Below are positions 1 through 6,036 of a stretch of 10,183 nt of DNA, in pieces; the stretch's first letter is position 1, and each line of letters starts with the position of its first letter. Source of the stretch: an archaeon (GTDB lineage Archaea > Nanobdellota > Nanobdellia > SCGC-AAA011-G17 > GW2011-AR17); the NCBI GenBank assembly GCA_023245975.1, contig JAHFJF010000023.1:1-10183 (forward strand), given 5' to 3'. The notes under the pieces are model-generated. The model did no database searches. It worked only from the letters and a program-made list of their open reading frames with translations, and was not told the DNA's origin. Both the position numbers and the translations under genes were made by a program.

Positions 1-304
1 CAGACAAGCCAGCTATGTCTCCCTGAACCTCTTGGGTCAAGGCTTTAAGCTTGTTTACAGACCTTTTAAGGTCTATAATGTCCTTTTCTTTCAATGGCTT
101 TAAGTCGACTAAGACTACTGATTGGCCTTCCCTGACGCATTTGCTTATCTTCTTGACATCATCAAATTCTGTAAGGGCAAATGTCCTGACTTGGAGTTTT
201 TGGTCATATTTTCTTCCTTCCAAAGTTACATAATCTTCTCCAGATTCTTCTGTGCCATCAATCTTTGACAATTGGTTCTTTAGCCATTTTGCAATTTGTT
301 TCAT
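1..304 (-). CDS. sepF: SepF, archaeal FtsZ membrane anchor (C-terminus cut by window edge)
   Basis: SepF tethers FtsZ to the cytoplasmic membrane at the archaeal division site. I translated this frame myself; 101 codons are visible, from an ATG at 304. Residues 1-14 (MKQIAKWLKNQLSK) form a short amphipathic helix with a Trp, as expected for the SepF membrane-targeting sequence. A polar linker rich in Glu and Gly follows (about 15-30). The SepF core starts near residue 36 and shows the family signatures QVRTFALTEFDDVKKI, CVREGQ, VVLVDLKPLKEKD and QGDIAGL. The last 15-25 residues or so lie outside the window. The start is supported by a Shine-Dalgarno AAGGTG at 310-315, five bases upstream of the ATG and overlapping the stop region of the preceding helical-repeat gene. 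The 10 bp gap implies co-transcription with that gene. Identification is by recognised sequence pattern and is confident. Confidence 0.93.
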   Translation of the reverse strand, partial: MKQIAKWLKNQLSKIDGTEESGEDYVTLEGRKYDQKLQVRTFALTEFDDVKKISKCVREGQSVVLVDLKPLKEKDIIDLKRSVNKLKALTQEVQGDIAGLS

Positions 305-307
305 TTT

Positions 308-315
308 TTCACCTT
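308..315 (-). promoter_or_regulatory. Shine-Dalgarno site of sepF
   Basis: The minus strand reads AAGGTGAA just before the sepF ATG. It matches the complement of the archaeal 16S 3' end (GGAGGTGAT). It begins within the stop region of the upstream gene, which supports operon expression and confirms the sepF start. Confidence 0.75.
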
Positions 316-1028
316 TATTCTGTAAGACCGAAATTGTCCTTTAGGAACTGCTTCATCGTCTCATTGTTTGCAAGCTTGTATACCCTGTAAGAACTTTGCA
401 ATTCTTCCTTCTTGAGATATACATCCCCAAGCCTGTTAAGCCTTGTTGGATCCAATGCTAATGAATAAGCTTTCTCAGTGAGATCTAATTGGTCTGCCTT
501 CATCAATCTATCTCCAAGCTCCACCAATTTAGCCTTGTTGCTTAATATATTGAAAACTTCTATTGCAGATGCATATTTTTCCCTTTTTGTGCATTCATCT
601 CCAACTTTAATCAATTTCTCTGCATCCCCCACTAGCTTGAATGCCTTTACGGCATCAGTCATCTGGCCTTCCCTAAGGCAGTGCTCTCCAATCCTCAGTA
701 ACTTTTCCTTGTCATCTGCAAGCTGGAAGCAGTCTATTGCATTTGAGAACATATTCAGATTTTGAAAATTCTCTCCGATTTCAACAAGCCTTCGCCTATT
801 GTTAGTCATCACAAGGGCCCTTATGGCTTCTTCTGTCCTGCCTTTCTTTACGTATTCCTCTGCAGCAGCATTCAAGATGTCATTTCGCATCTTTTCAGAA
901 AACATCGTCAGGTTAAGATTGTCAAGGCCTTTTTTGACAACAACCGGAACCATCATGTCGCAAGTTTCTTTGCTCTCATTATAATATTTTTCTACCAAGC
1001 CTGGTATGGCTTTTTTAATGTGTTCCAT
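315..1028 (-). CDS. Helical-repeat (TPR-like alpha-solenoid) protein, sepF operon partner
   Basis: This 237-residue protein has no signal peptide or membrane segment and is probably a cytoplasmic scaffold. Residues 56-229 consist of six tandem units of exactly 29 residues (56-84, 85-113, 114-142, 143-171, 172-200, 201-229). The consensus starts with G-[DE], has A-[IV] near positions 13-14, an aromatic near position 17, and ends K-L-x-x-[LIV]. Each unit would form a helix-turn-helix pair, as in TPR proteins and in the solenoids of coatomer and intraflagellar-transport subunits, but canonical TPR units have 34 residues. Residues 1-55 look helical and are not clearly repeated; the last eight residues form a short tail. 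A GAGGGTG Shine-Dalgarno eight bases before the ATG supports the start. sepF follows after 10 bp, so a role in cell division or membrane-associated assembly is plausible but inferred. I do not recognise a named family. Confidence 0.85.
   Translation of the reverse strand: MEHIKKAIPGLVEKYYNESKETCDMMVPVVVKKGLDNLNLTMFSEKMRNDILNAAAEEYVKKGRTEEAIRALVMTNNRRRLVEIGENFQNLNMFSNAIDCFQLADDKEKLLRIGEHCLREGQMTDAVKAFKLVGDAEKLIKVGDECTKREKYASAIEVFNILSNKAKLVELGDRLMKADQLDLTEKAYSLALDPTRLNRLGDVYLKKEELQSSYRVYKLANNETMKQFLKDNFGLTE
342..863 (-). repeat. Six tandem 29-codon (87 bp) units encoding helix-turn-helix pairs
   Basis: The protein repeats every 29 residues with no insertions or deletions: units begin AEEYV, GENFQ, GEHCL, GDECT, GDRLM and GDVYL. 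The units are diverged in sequence but exact in length, so they are ancient duplications under structural constraint, not a recent DNA-level tandem array. Confidence 0.85.
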
Positions 1029-1036
1029 CTTTTTTT

Positions 1037-1043
1037 CACCCTC
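1037..1043 (-). promoter_or_regulatory. Shine-Dalgarno site of the helical-repeat gene
   Basis: The minus strand reads GAGGGTG, followed by eight bases and then the ATG at 1028. It fits the archaeal anti-SD and marks this gene as one with a real 5' leader, unlike most genes in the window. Confidence 0.65.
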
Positions 1044-1094
1044 TTATTTGTTAAAACAAGTTGCCTCTTTTTGTTGATGGTTATTGTTATCTTC

Positions 1095-1102
1095 TTTATA
1101 TA
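1095..1102 (-). promoter_or_regulatory. TATA box for the helical-repeat gene-sepF operon
   Basis: TATATAAA lies on the minus strand in the 135 bp gap between the DRG gene and the helical-repeat gene. Transcription would start near 1070, giving a leader of about 40 nt that contains the GGGTG Shine-Dalgarno. The remainder of this gap (1103-1163) holds only AT-rich sequence with a short U-tract in the DRG transcript (about 1141-1145), a possible weak terminator. Confidence 0.55.
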
Positions 1103-1163
1103 GTTTTTGTAAATTTAACGAACATACATTTTCTAAGATAAAAACTACTGGTGTGTGGCACTT

Positions 1164-2297
1164 TTACTTAAGATGTATTTCTATTATATCTTTGTCTTTA
1201 ACTTCATGCTCTATATTCAAAACTTTCTGGCCGTCAAATTTCACAGATGCTCCCCACAATCTAGCAAACTTGAACTTTGAAATGAAATCCCGATGCAGCT
1301 TGTCGCATACATCTTTTAATTTCGCGCCTTTGAACAATATTATTGGCTCTTCAAGGTCAGCATTTTTCCCAATTTCTTTGCAATAGATTCTTATGAAGCT
1401 TAATTTGTTGAATATCATGTCTTTCAATTCATTCAAACCTTTTTTTGTTTCAGCCGAGATATATAAATCTGGCTTCATGATTTCTTTTATCTTTTTCAAC
1501 TCTGTTTCGGTAGCGAGGTCAACTTTATTTACAACAATTATTGCGGGAATGTATCTCTTGTTTCCTTCTATCATATCAATTACATCATCAGCATCTATAT
1601 CCTCCCTTATAATAACATCAGCACTATTCATTCTTAGCTCTCTCAAAATTCCTGCGATTGTATCACGGTCTATTTTTGTTAATTTTACCGTTGACCAGAT
1701 ATTCAAGCCGCCTTTTTCCCGCCTTGATATTTTTATTTTAGGTTTCTCACGGTTTATCCTAATATTTGCTTCATGGAGCTCATTCAATATTGCCTTATAA
1801 TGGAGCGGATGAAAAACATCTATCACTATCAATGCAAGGTCAGCATTTTGGGCAACTGCCAATACTTCTCTCCCCCTTCCCCGTCCAGAAGCAGCGCCTT
1901 CAACTATCCCAGGTACATCTAAGATTTGTATCCTGGCCTGCTTGTAATGCATTGTCCCTGGAATTACCGTCAGTGTTGTGAATGCATATGCTGCTACAAG
2001 AGAATCTGCATTCGTCAATGAATTCAATAATGTGCTTTTGCCCACCGAAGGAAATCCTACAAGTATTACTGTTGCGTCCCCGGACTTCTTTACGGAATAG
2101 CCTTCCCCTTTTTTTCCAGAAGATGCCCTTTTCTGTTTCTCTTCCTTTAGCCGGGATATTTTTGCCTTGAGCAAGCCAACTGAGCCTTGTGTCCTTTTAT
2201 TGTATTTTGTAGTCTTTAGCTCTTCTTCAAATGCTGCCAGCCTATCCGAGGCATCTTGTTTTTTTTTCTCTTGCTTCTTAACTACTTTGGCTTCCAT
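1164..2297 (-). CDS. drg: DRG-family (developmentally regulated GTP-binding protein) GTPase with TGS domain
   Basis: DRG GTPases bind ribosomes and assist translation; archaea usually have one. The 377 residues match the family's usual length and domain order. A lysine/glutamate-rich helical N-terminus (1-70) precedes the G domain: G1 GFPSVGKST (81-89), G2 Thr in the AFTTLT segment (105-110), G3 DVPG (127-130), then the GAASGRGRGREV segment typical of DRG. A helical/S5D2-like insertion covers about 165-245, followed by G4 NKVD (257-260) and G5 SAE (281-283). A TGS domain (about 300-377) completes the protein. There is no Shine-Dalgarno; a TATA box ends 25 nt before the ATG, so the mRNA is probably leaderless. 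A second TGS GTPase lies directly upstream on the same strand, 48 bp away, suggesting a translation-related neighbourhood. The identification is firm. Confidence 0.96.
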   Translation of the reverse strand: MEAKVVKKQEKKKQDASDRLAAFEEELKTTKYNKRTQGSVGLLKAKISRLKEEKQKRASSGKKGEGYSVKKSGDATVILVGFPSVGKSTLLNSLTNADSLVAAYAFTTLTVIPGTMHYKQARIQILDVPGIVEGAASGRGRGREVLAVAQNADLALIVIDVFHPLHYKAILNELHEANIRINREKPKIKISRREKGGLNIWSTVKLTKIDRDTIAGILRELRMNSADVIIREDIDADDVIDMIEGNKRYIPAIIVVNKVDLATETELKKIKEIMKPDLYISAETKKGLNELKDMIFNKLSFIRIYCKEIGKNADLEEPIILFKGAKLKDVCDKLHRDFISKFKFARLWGASVKFDGQKVLNIEHEVKDKDIIEIHLK

Positions 2298-2321
2298 CTG
2301 CGAGAATTAACTGATATAATG

Positions 2322-2329
2322 GTTATAAA
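2322..2329 (-). promoter_or_regulatory. TATA box of the DRG gene (leaderless)
   Basis: TTTATAAC on the minus strand ends 25 nt before the ATG at 2297. The expected start site falls within a few bases of the start codon. Confidence 0.6.
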
Positions 2330-2345
2330 GCTTTCTGGAGTTTCA

Positions 2346-3536
2346 TTATTTCCCTGCAGCTATCTCTATCACATCTCTGTGTTTTAATTTATGTTCCTTG
2401 CCGATAGCCATCTTTGTCTTCACATCTATTGCCTTTATGAAATTCTTGCCAAAGTCTGTATGCAATCTATAGGCAAAGTCCAAGGCAGTTGAATTTCCAG
2501 GCATCAAGAAGCAGTCAGGCAATGTATTTCCTTTTGAATCCGTAAGCTTGTTTACCCCTCCAGGATAAATCGCAATATATCCTAATAGATTTAAGACGGC
2601 ATAATCAATAACTTCCTGAACCCCGCTAGAGCCGTACTTCTCAAGTATATCCTTTCTTACGAAATCCAAAGCCGCTTTCTGCCTTTCATTCAAGTTTCCA
2701 ATAACTTCAAACTTAGAATCACCAGGAGAATATTTTATCAATCCATTTTTTGCTGCTTCCTTCAATGCAAGTTCAGATTCTGCAGAGCAGGGTATAATTT
2801 TAAAATCCGGGAATAATTCTTTAAGCCTATGGAGATTATTTTCAGCAGAGGGAATATCTATTTTATTCGCTGCGATAACAATTGGTTTTGTTTTTTTCCT
2901 CAAAGAAGCAGCAAGCTGCAACAATTCTCCATCTTTCCAAGACATTATATCCTCGGGCAATTTCAAGTTTTTTATAGCATCAACAACCATGTCTTCAGTT
3001 ACTCTTAATCCAGATAATTGCTTTGCAACAGATTTTGAAATGTTTGCTTTTGTCTGCATTACAGTCCTAGCAAACTTTTCCCAGCCAGTTTTTATCAAGC
3101 CAAGGTACCACATATCTAATTCAGTTTCCAAGAATCTTACATCATCTGCAGGATCATAGCTTCCCGCAGGAACTGGCTCACCTTTTTCGCTTGTAGAGCC
3201 AGATGCATCTATCACATGAATCAATGCATCTGCCATGTTCAAGTCATTAAGAAATTGGTTGCCCAAGCCTAGACCTTTGTAAGCTCCGGGAACTAAACCT
3301 GCTACATCAAGCAAATCAACAGGAACAAAGCGAGTTCCATTTGTGCAAGTTCCCATTCTAGGATTGCATTGCTTTCCAAACTCTTTGTCAACGCATTCTA
3401 TTCTTACAGAGGCTGTTCCGTGGTTTGGTTTTATTGTTGCAAATGGAAAATTAGCTATGTAAACATCCATTAATGTCAAGGCCTTGAAAAAAGTGCTTTT
3501 CCCTACATTTGGTTTTCCAACAACTCCAATTAGCAT
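2346..3536 (-). CDS. OBG/YchF-like translation-associated GTPase with TGS domain (archaeal type)
   Basis: This 396-residue protein belongs to the OBG family, archaeal branch of COG0012 (often annotated YchF). It is expected to act on ribosomes or translation. The G domain starts at the N-terminus: G1 GKPNVGKST (7-15), G2 Thr34 in NFPFATI, G3 DVAGLVPGA (77-85), G4 NKID (224-227), G5 SAE (251-253). A helical insertion occupies about 130-215 and a C-terminal TGS domain about 320-396, with the typical ALDFAYRLHTDFG segment. Bacterial and eukaryotic YchF/OLA1 replace NKxD with NxxE and prefer ATP; here NKID is intact, so GTP specificity is expected. The Cys58/Cys64 segment (CNPRMGTC) is typical of the archaeal subgroup. 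A TATA box ends 25 nt before the ATG, with no Shine-Dalgarno, so the transcript is probably leaderless. Confidence 0.94.
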   Translation of the reverse strand: MLIGVVGKPNVGKSTFFKALTLMDVYIANFPFATIKPNHGTASVRIECVDKEFGKQCNPRMGTCTNGTRFVPVDLLDVAGLVPGAYKGLGLGNQFLNDLNMADALIHVIDASGSTSEKGEPVPAGSYDPADDVRFLETELDMWYLGLIKTGWEKFARTVMQTKANISKSVAKQLSGLRVTEDMVVDAIKNLKLPEDIMSWKDGELLQLAASLRKKTKPIVIAANKIDIPSAENNLHRLKELFPDFKIIPCSAESELALKEAAKNGLIKYSPGDSKFEVIGNLNERQKAALDFVRKDILEKYGSSGVQEVIDYAVLNLLGYIAIYPGGVNKLTDSKGNTLPDCFLMPGNSTALDFAYRLHTDFGKNFIKAIDVKTKMAIGKEHKLKHRDVIEIAAGK

Positions 3537-3560
3537 AGAAAAACTGTATTGTCGATTGAT

Positions 3561-3568
3561 ATTTAAAA
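3561..3568 (-). promoter_or_regulatory. TATA box of the OBG/YchF-like GTPase gene (leaderless)
   Basis: TTTTAAAT on the minus strand ends 25 nt before the ATG at 3536. It sits in the 36 bp gap after the metalloprotease gene, so the GTPase gene probably has its own promoter. Confidence 0.55.
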
Positions 3569-3572
3569 CTTA

Positions 3573-4181
3573 TCAAAATCCTCTATCCAATGCTTCCTGG
3601 TATCCTGCAGAAAAATTCTCAACTCGTTCATCATTAGAATAAACTTGCTGCACGCAAGGATTTCCCCAGAAACTCTCTGGGTCTGATATAGATTCAATAA
3701 AATCTATCAACGGCTCGGCTGGTCTTCCGGCAACAGCCGTTAATACCCCAGAAAAGTAATCTGCCTTACCTTCTAAGTCATCAATAGAGCTTATATCAGC
3801 ACAAATATTGTCGCTTGTGAGATATTCTATATATGGTTGATAGTAAGGATCGCGATAAAATACATGCCCGTATTCATGTGCAATTATTGAGAACATTACA
3901 TCATCAGATAAAGGCGATTCCACAAAATTTTGATCTAAATAGATTGGACCCCCTGATTCGAGAACAAGGCCATATTTTTTTGAGGCTAAAGGTGAATAAA
4001 CGAGGTTTACACAGTCACTTACACCTGTATATTCCTCTAATGCAAGGCTTGCTTCGTCATTCAATGATTTAAGGTCAGATTCTTCGCAGGTTTCTTCTTT
4101 AGGAGCTTCATTTTTGTTAAAATCATCCTGGCACCCATATGTTAAAGCTGCTGCCAATAACAAAGTCCTTAAGGTTTTCAT
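3573..4181 (-). CDS. Putative secreted or lipid-anchored HEYGH zinc metalloprotease
   Basis: This 202-residue protein begins with a basic MKTLR and a hydrophobic stretch (6-15), then TYGC with Cys17. This looks like a signal peptide, possibly of a lipoprotein, although the sequence before Cys17 (LTYG) fits the strict lipobox poorly. An acidic, low-complexity linker follows (about 18-45). The zinc site is HEYGH (102-106) preceded by a hydrophobic helix (VMFSIIA). Glu137 in EGKAD, about 31 residues after the second His, is a likely third ligand, as in gluzincin-type peptidases of the M48-like layout (HExxH then ExxAD). Cys32, Cys57, Cys127 and Cys176 are even in number after Cys17 and could form two disulphides outside the cell. 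A TATA box ends 23 nt before the ATG. Enzyme class is well supported; substrate and family are unknown. Confidence 0.82.
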   Translation of the reverse strand: MKTLRTLLLAAALTYGCQDDFNKNEAPKEETCEESDLKSLNDEASLALEEYTGVSDCVNLVYSPLASKKYGLVLESGGPIYLDQNFVESPLSDDVMFSIIAHEYGHVFYRDPYYQPYIEYLTSDNICADISSIDDLEGKADYFSGVLTAVAGRPAEPLIDFIESISDPESFWGNPCVQQVYSNDERVENFSAGYQEALDRGF

Positions 4182-4203
4182 ATTCGAGGGTGATTATTAG
4201 GAG

Positions 4204-4212
4204 TTTTATATA
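4204..4212 (-). promoter_or_regulatory. TATA box of the metalloprotease gene; near-symmetric
   Basis: TATATAAAA on the minus strand ends 23 nt before the protease ATG (4181). The same bases read TTTTATATA on the plus strand, so the box might also serve the divergent arginase-fold gene, where it would give a leader of roughly 30 nt. Confidence 0.6.
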
Positions 4213-4232
4213 CTTTTGGGATTTTCAAAAAT

Positions 4233-4240
4233 GTTATAAG
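4233..4240 (+). promoter_or_regulatory. TATA-like box of the first arginase-fold gene
   Basis: GTTATAAG ends 23 nt before the ATG at 4263, the spacing seen at other leaderless genes here. No Shine-Dalgarno precedes this ATG, which favours this box over the one at 4204-4212. Confidence 0.5.
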
Positions 4241-4262
4241 CCCAATATGCCAAGCTAATGCA

Positions 4263-5015
4263 ATGGTAAGGCCTGGATGGAGGATTGCATCATTATTGCA
4301 TGATTTTTCTTCTAATTCCATAAATAGGCATTTCAAAAAAATAGTTAAGGATTTAGAAGAGCCATATGTGACAATTGGCCTTGAAATGAGTAAGGATGAT
4401 GTCTTTAGTGAAATTATCCAGAAGGTAAAATATTCCGACAAGAAAGCATTAACTGTCTACGGTTCTGGGTCTTATCACCATATTACTTATGGGTTATGCA
4501 GGCTCGCTAATAATATCAGTAATAATTATACATATATTCATATCGATCATCATAATGATTATGGCTCTCTTGAGAGGAAGCTTGATTGTGGCTCTTTTGT
4601 TAGCAGCATATTAAATGACAAGTTGGCAAAAGATGTTATAATGATTGGATGCAGCCACAGTGAAATGTCAAATTTTACAGATGAATGGCTAATTGGAAAA
4701 TGCGGCAAGCCGGCAATCGAGGATATAATCCTAAAAAGCAAGTGCAATAATGTATATTTATCAATTGACTTGGATGTTATGCTGGATGATGAAATAAGCA
4801 CATCGCCGCTTTACTCCAGGGGAAGGATGACCAAGGGCATGCTACTTGAAATTATCGGAACAATAAAATCAATGCGGACTATAATTTCAGCAGACATCTT
4901 GGGCTATTCATTTAGCCTTTTTCCGTCAAAAAGAAAAAAGGCAATGCTGCTTTATGAAGATATTGCCAAAGCCATTTTAGGGGAAGAGGAATGGCAGGTT
5001 TGCAGTAAACAATAA
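4263..5015 (+). CDS. Divergent arginase/ureohydrolase-fold protein, copy 1
   Basis: This 250-residue protein carries the signature segments of the arginase/agmatinase fold, which binds a two-manganese cluster. GSYHHITYG (69-77) aligns with the GGDHSITY segment and supplies His72. HIDHHNDYG (93-101) matches the DAHxD motif, giving Asp95, His97 and Asp99. SIDLDV (167-172) gives Asp169 and Asp171. All six expected metal ligands are thus present. However, the DPxxxP-type segment after SxDxD is replaced by LDDEISTSPLYSRG, and the position of the guanidinium-binding Glu (EVNP-type) reads ADILGYS (210-216). So an arginase, agmatinase or guanidinase activity is unlikely and the substrate is unknown. 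It is a paralogue of the gene at 6037 and lies 5 bp before a beta-helix gene, probably in one operon. Fold assignment is confident; function is not. Confidence 0.85.
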   Translation: MVRPGWRIASLLHDFSSNSINRHFKKIVKDLEEPYVTIGLEMSKDDVFSEIIQKVKYSDKKALTVYGSGSYHHITYGLCRLANNISNNYTYIHIDHHNDYGSLERKLDCGSFVSSILNDKLAKDVIMIGCSHSEMSNFTDEWLIGKCGKPAIEDIILKSKCNNVYLSIDLDVMLDDEISTSPLYSRGRMTKGMLLEIIGTIKSMRTIISADILGYSFSLFPSKRKKAMLLYEDIAKAILGEEEWQVCSKQ

Positions 5016-5020
5016 TATTT

Positions 5021-5998
5021 ATGAAAAGTATTATAGAAGAATTAACAGGCATTCAAAAACCTGAAGAAAAAGCCGTGATAGAAATTGTATCTAATCCGCT
5101 TAATGAAGTAAAGGCAAGTTATGACATATGGTGCAATATTGCAAAGAAAGTCATGCCTTCAAGGCCCATTACAGAATTGGATTCCTCCCAGACAATATCA
5201 ATTGCTGATCAACTGTATGATGAGGCATTAAAGCTGGCAAATGATAAGATGAGGGGCATTTCAGGAAGTGAAATTCTCTCTTTTTTTAAAAGAAGGGGTA
5301 GACTCACAAAAGAATGGTCTGGCCTGTATCTTTCCGCGATTATGAACAAATATTATTTAGATGAATTGGTTATAGATGGCATCAAAGGTCTTGCATTCAT
5401 CGGCTATAAGCTGAATCACGGCCATATTAGAATAAACTCAGATACCATCGATTATATCGGGGCATTTGCCAGTAATGGAATGATAGAAAATTATGGGCAT
5501 ATTAAAAATTGGTTTGCCGAATATGCTACTGGCGGCATTTTCGTAAACGATAGTTTAGTTGGCCAGGAGATGGGCAGCAATGCGAGCGGTGGAGTATATG
5601 TCAATAATAAGGATCTAATGATAGATTTTGGGAATAACGCCTCTGGGGGAATTTTCATAAATAATGGGAATTCTTTCCAGATGGGCACAGAATCCCTGGG
5701 CGGGTTATTTGTAAATTATACATGCATACTTGATTTCTTTGGTCATGATTCACTGGATGGGATATTCATAACAAAAGAATTTCCAATTCATGATTCACCA
5801 TTCTCAAAAAAGAATTCTATAACTGTTAACAAGAACCGCCTTAAGAAAAACAAGGAATTAAGGGCGATGCTTAATTCCTTGGAATTATTAACAAGAGGGA
5901 ATATAATGAATAATGGGTTAGAAATCAGAAAATTGGCTGCCCTGATAGAGTCTAATTGCACTTCTAAATACAGCAAAAAACAGGCCGCCAAACAATAG
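5021..5998 (+). CDS. Beta-helix protein with 19-residue coils, GXGXG-like; function unknown
   Basis: This 325-residue protein has three parts. Residues 1-115 look helical and lack recognised motifs. Residues 133-264 form seven coils starting at 133, 152, 171, 190, 209, 227 and 246: every coil has 19 residues except the fifth, which has 18. The best-conserved coils read (A/S)-GG-(I/V)-(F/Y)-(V/I)-N-N. Period and pattern resemble the GXGXG beta-helix domain of glutamate synthase (GltB C-terminus) and FwdC; this relationship is inferred from pattern only. Residues 265-325 are Lys-rich and probably helical. No signal peptide or membrane segment is seen. The ATG is 5 bp after the stop of the first arginase-fold gene and has no clear Shine-Dalgarno, so translation may be coupled. 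It sits between the two arginase-fold paralogues and could be their partner. Confidence 0.82.
   Translation: MKSIIEELTGIQKPEEKAVIEIVSNPLNEVKASYDIWCNIAKKVMPSRPITELDSSQTISIADQLYDEALKLANDKMRGISGSEILSFFKRRGRLTKEWSGLYLSAIMNKYYLDELVIDGIKGLAFIGYKLNHGHIRINSDTIDYIGAFASNGMIENYGHIKNWFAEYATGGIFVNDSLVGQEMGSNASGGVYVNNKDLMIDFGNNASGGIFINNGNSFQMGTESLGGLFVNYTCILDFFGHDSLDGIFITKEFPIHDSPFSKKNSITVNKNRLKKNKELRAMLNSLELLTRGNIMNNGLEIRKLAALIESNCTSKYSKKQAAKQ
5417..5812 (+). repeat. Seven tandem 19-residue beta-helix coils (57 bp units)
   Basis: Coils begin HGHIRIN, NGMIENY, GGIFVND, GGVYVNN, GGIFINN, GGLFVNY and DGIFITK. They are 19 residues long, with one of 18. Conservation is strongest in the middle coils and fades at both ends, as is usual for a capped solenoid. 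Confidence 0.8.
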
Positions 5999-6003
5999 TC
6001 AGC

Positions 6004-6011
6004 TTTATATA
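6004..6011 (+). promoter_or_regulatory. TATA box of the second arginase-fold gene; decides its start
   Basis: TTTATATA begins five bases after the beta-helix stop codon and ends 26 nt before the ATG at 6037. The in-frame GTG at 6019 lies between this box and the expected transcription start, so it would not be on the mRNA. This makes the ATG the preferred start. Confidence 0.65.
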
Positions 6012-6036
6012 CTAGTTTGTGGGCACTTCAAATAAA

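Noticed and set aside
762..1103. Open frame of 113 codons on the plus strand
   Set aside because: It lies opposite the helical-repeat gene, gives a low-complexity hydrophobic translation and has no ribosome site or family motif; it is an antisense shadow.
1103..1163. Rho-independent style terminator between the DRG gene and the helical-repeat gene
   Set aside because: Only a short U-tract is visible, with no convincing hairpin; archaeal terminators can be U-tract only, but this one is too weak to list as a feature.
1393..1800. Open frame of 135 codons on the plus strand inside the DRG gene
   Set aside because: The opposite strand encodes the DRG G4/G5 motifs in this stretch, and the translation is a hydrophobic mirror of that coding sequence.
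4178..4441. Open frame of 87 codons on the minus strand ending at the metalloprotease start
   Set aside because: It is antisense to the arginase-fold gene with clear motifs and would cross the divergent promoter region; no coding signal was seen.
4263..5015. Annotating the first arginase-fold gene as agmatinase (speB) or arginase (rocF)
   Set aside because: Metal ligands are present, but the guanidinium-binding Glu and the DPxxxP loop are missing in both paralogues, so a specific enzyme name is not supported.
6019..6036. GTG at 6019 as start of the second arginase-fold gene, adding six residues
   Set aside because: It lies only eight bases after the TATA box and upstream of the expected transcription start; the in-frame ATG at 6037 has the same TATA spacing as the other leaderless genes.
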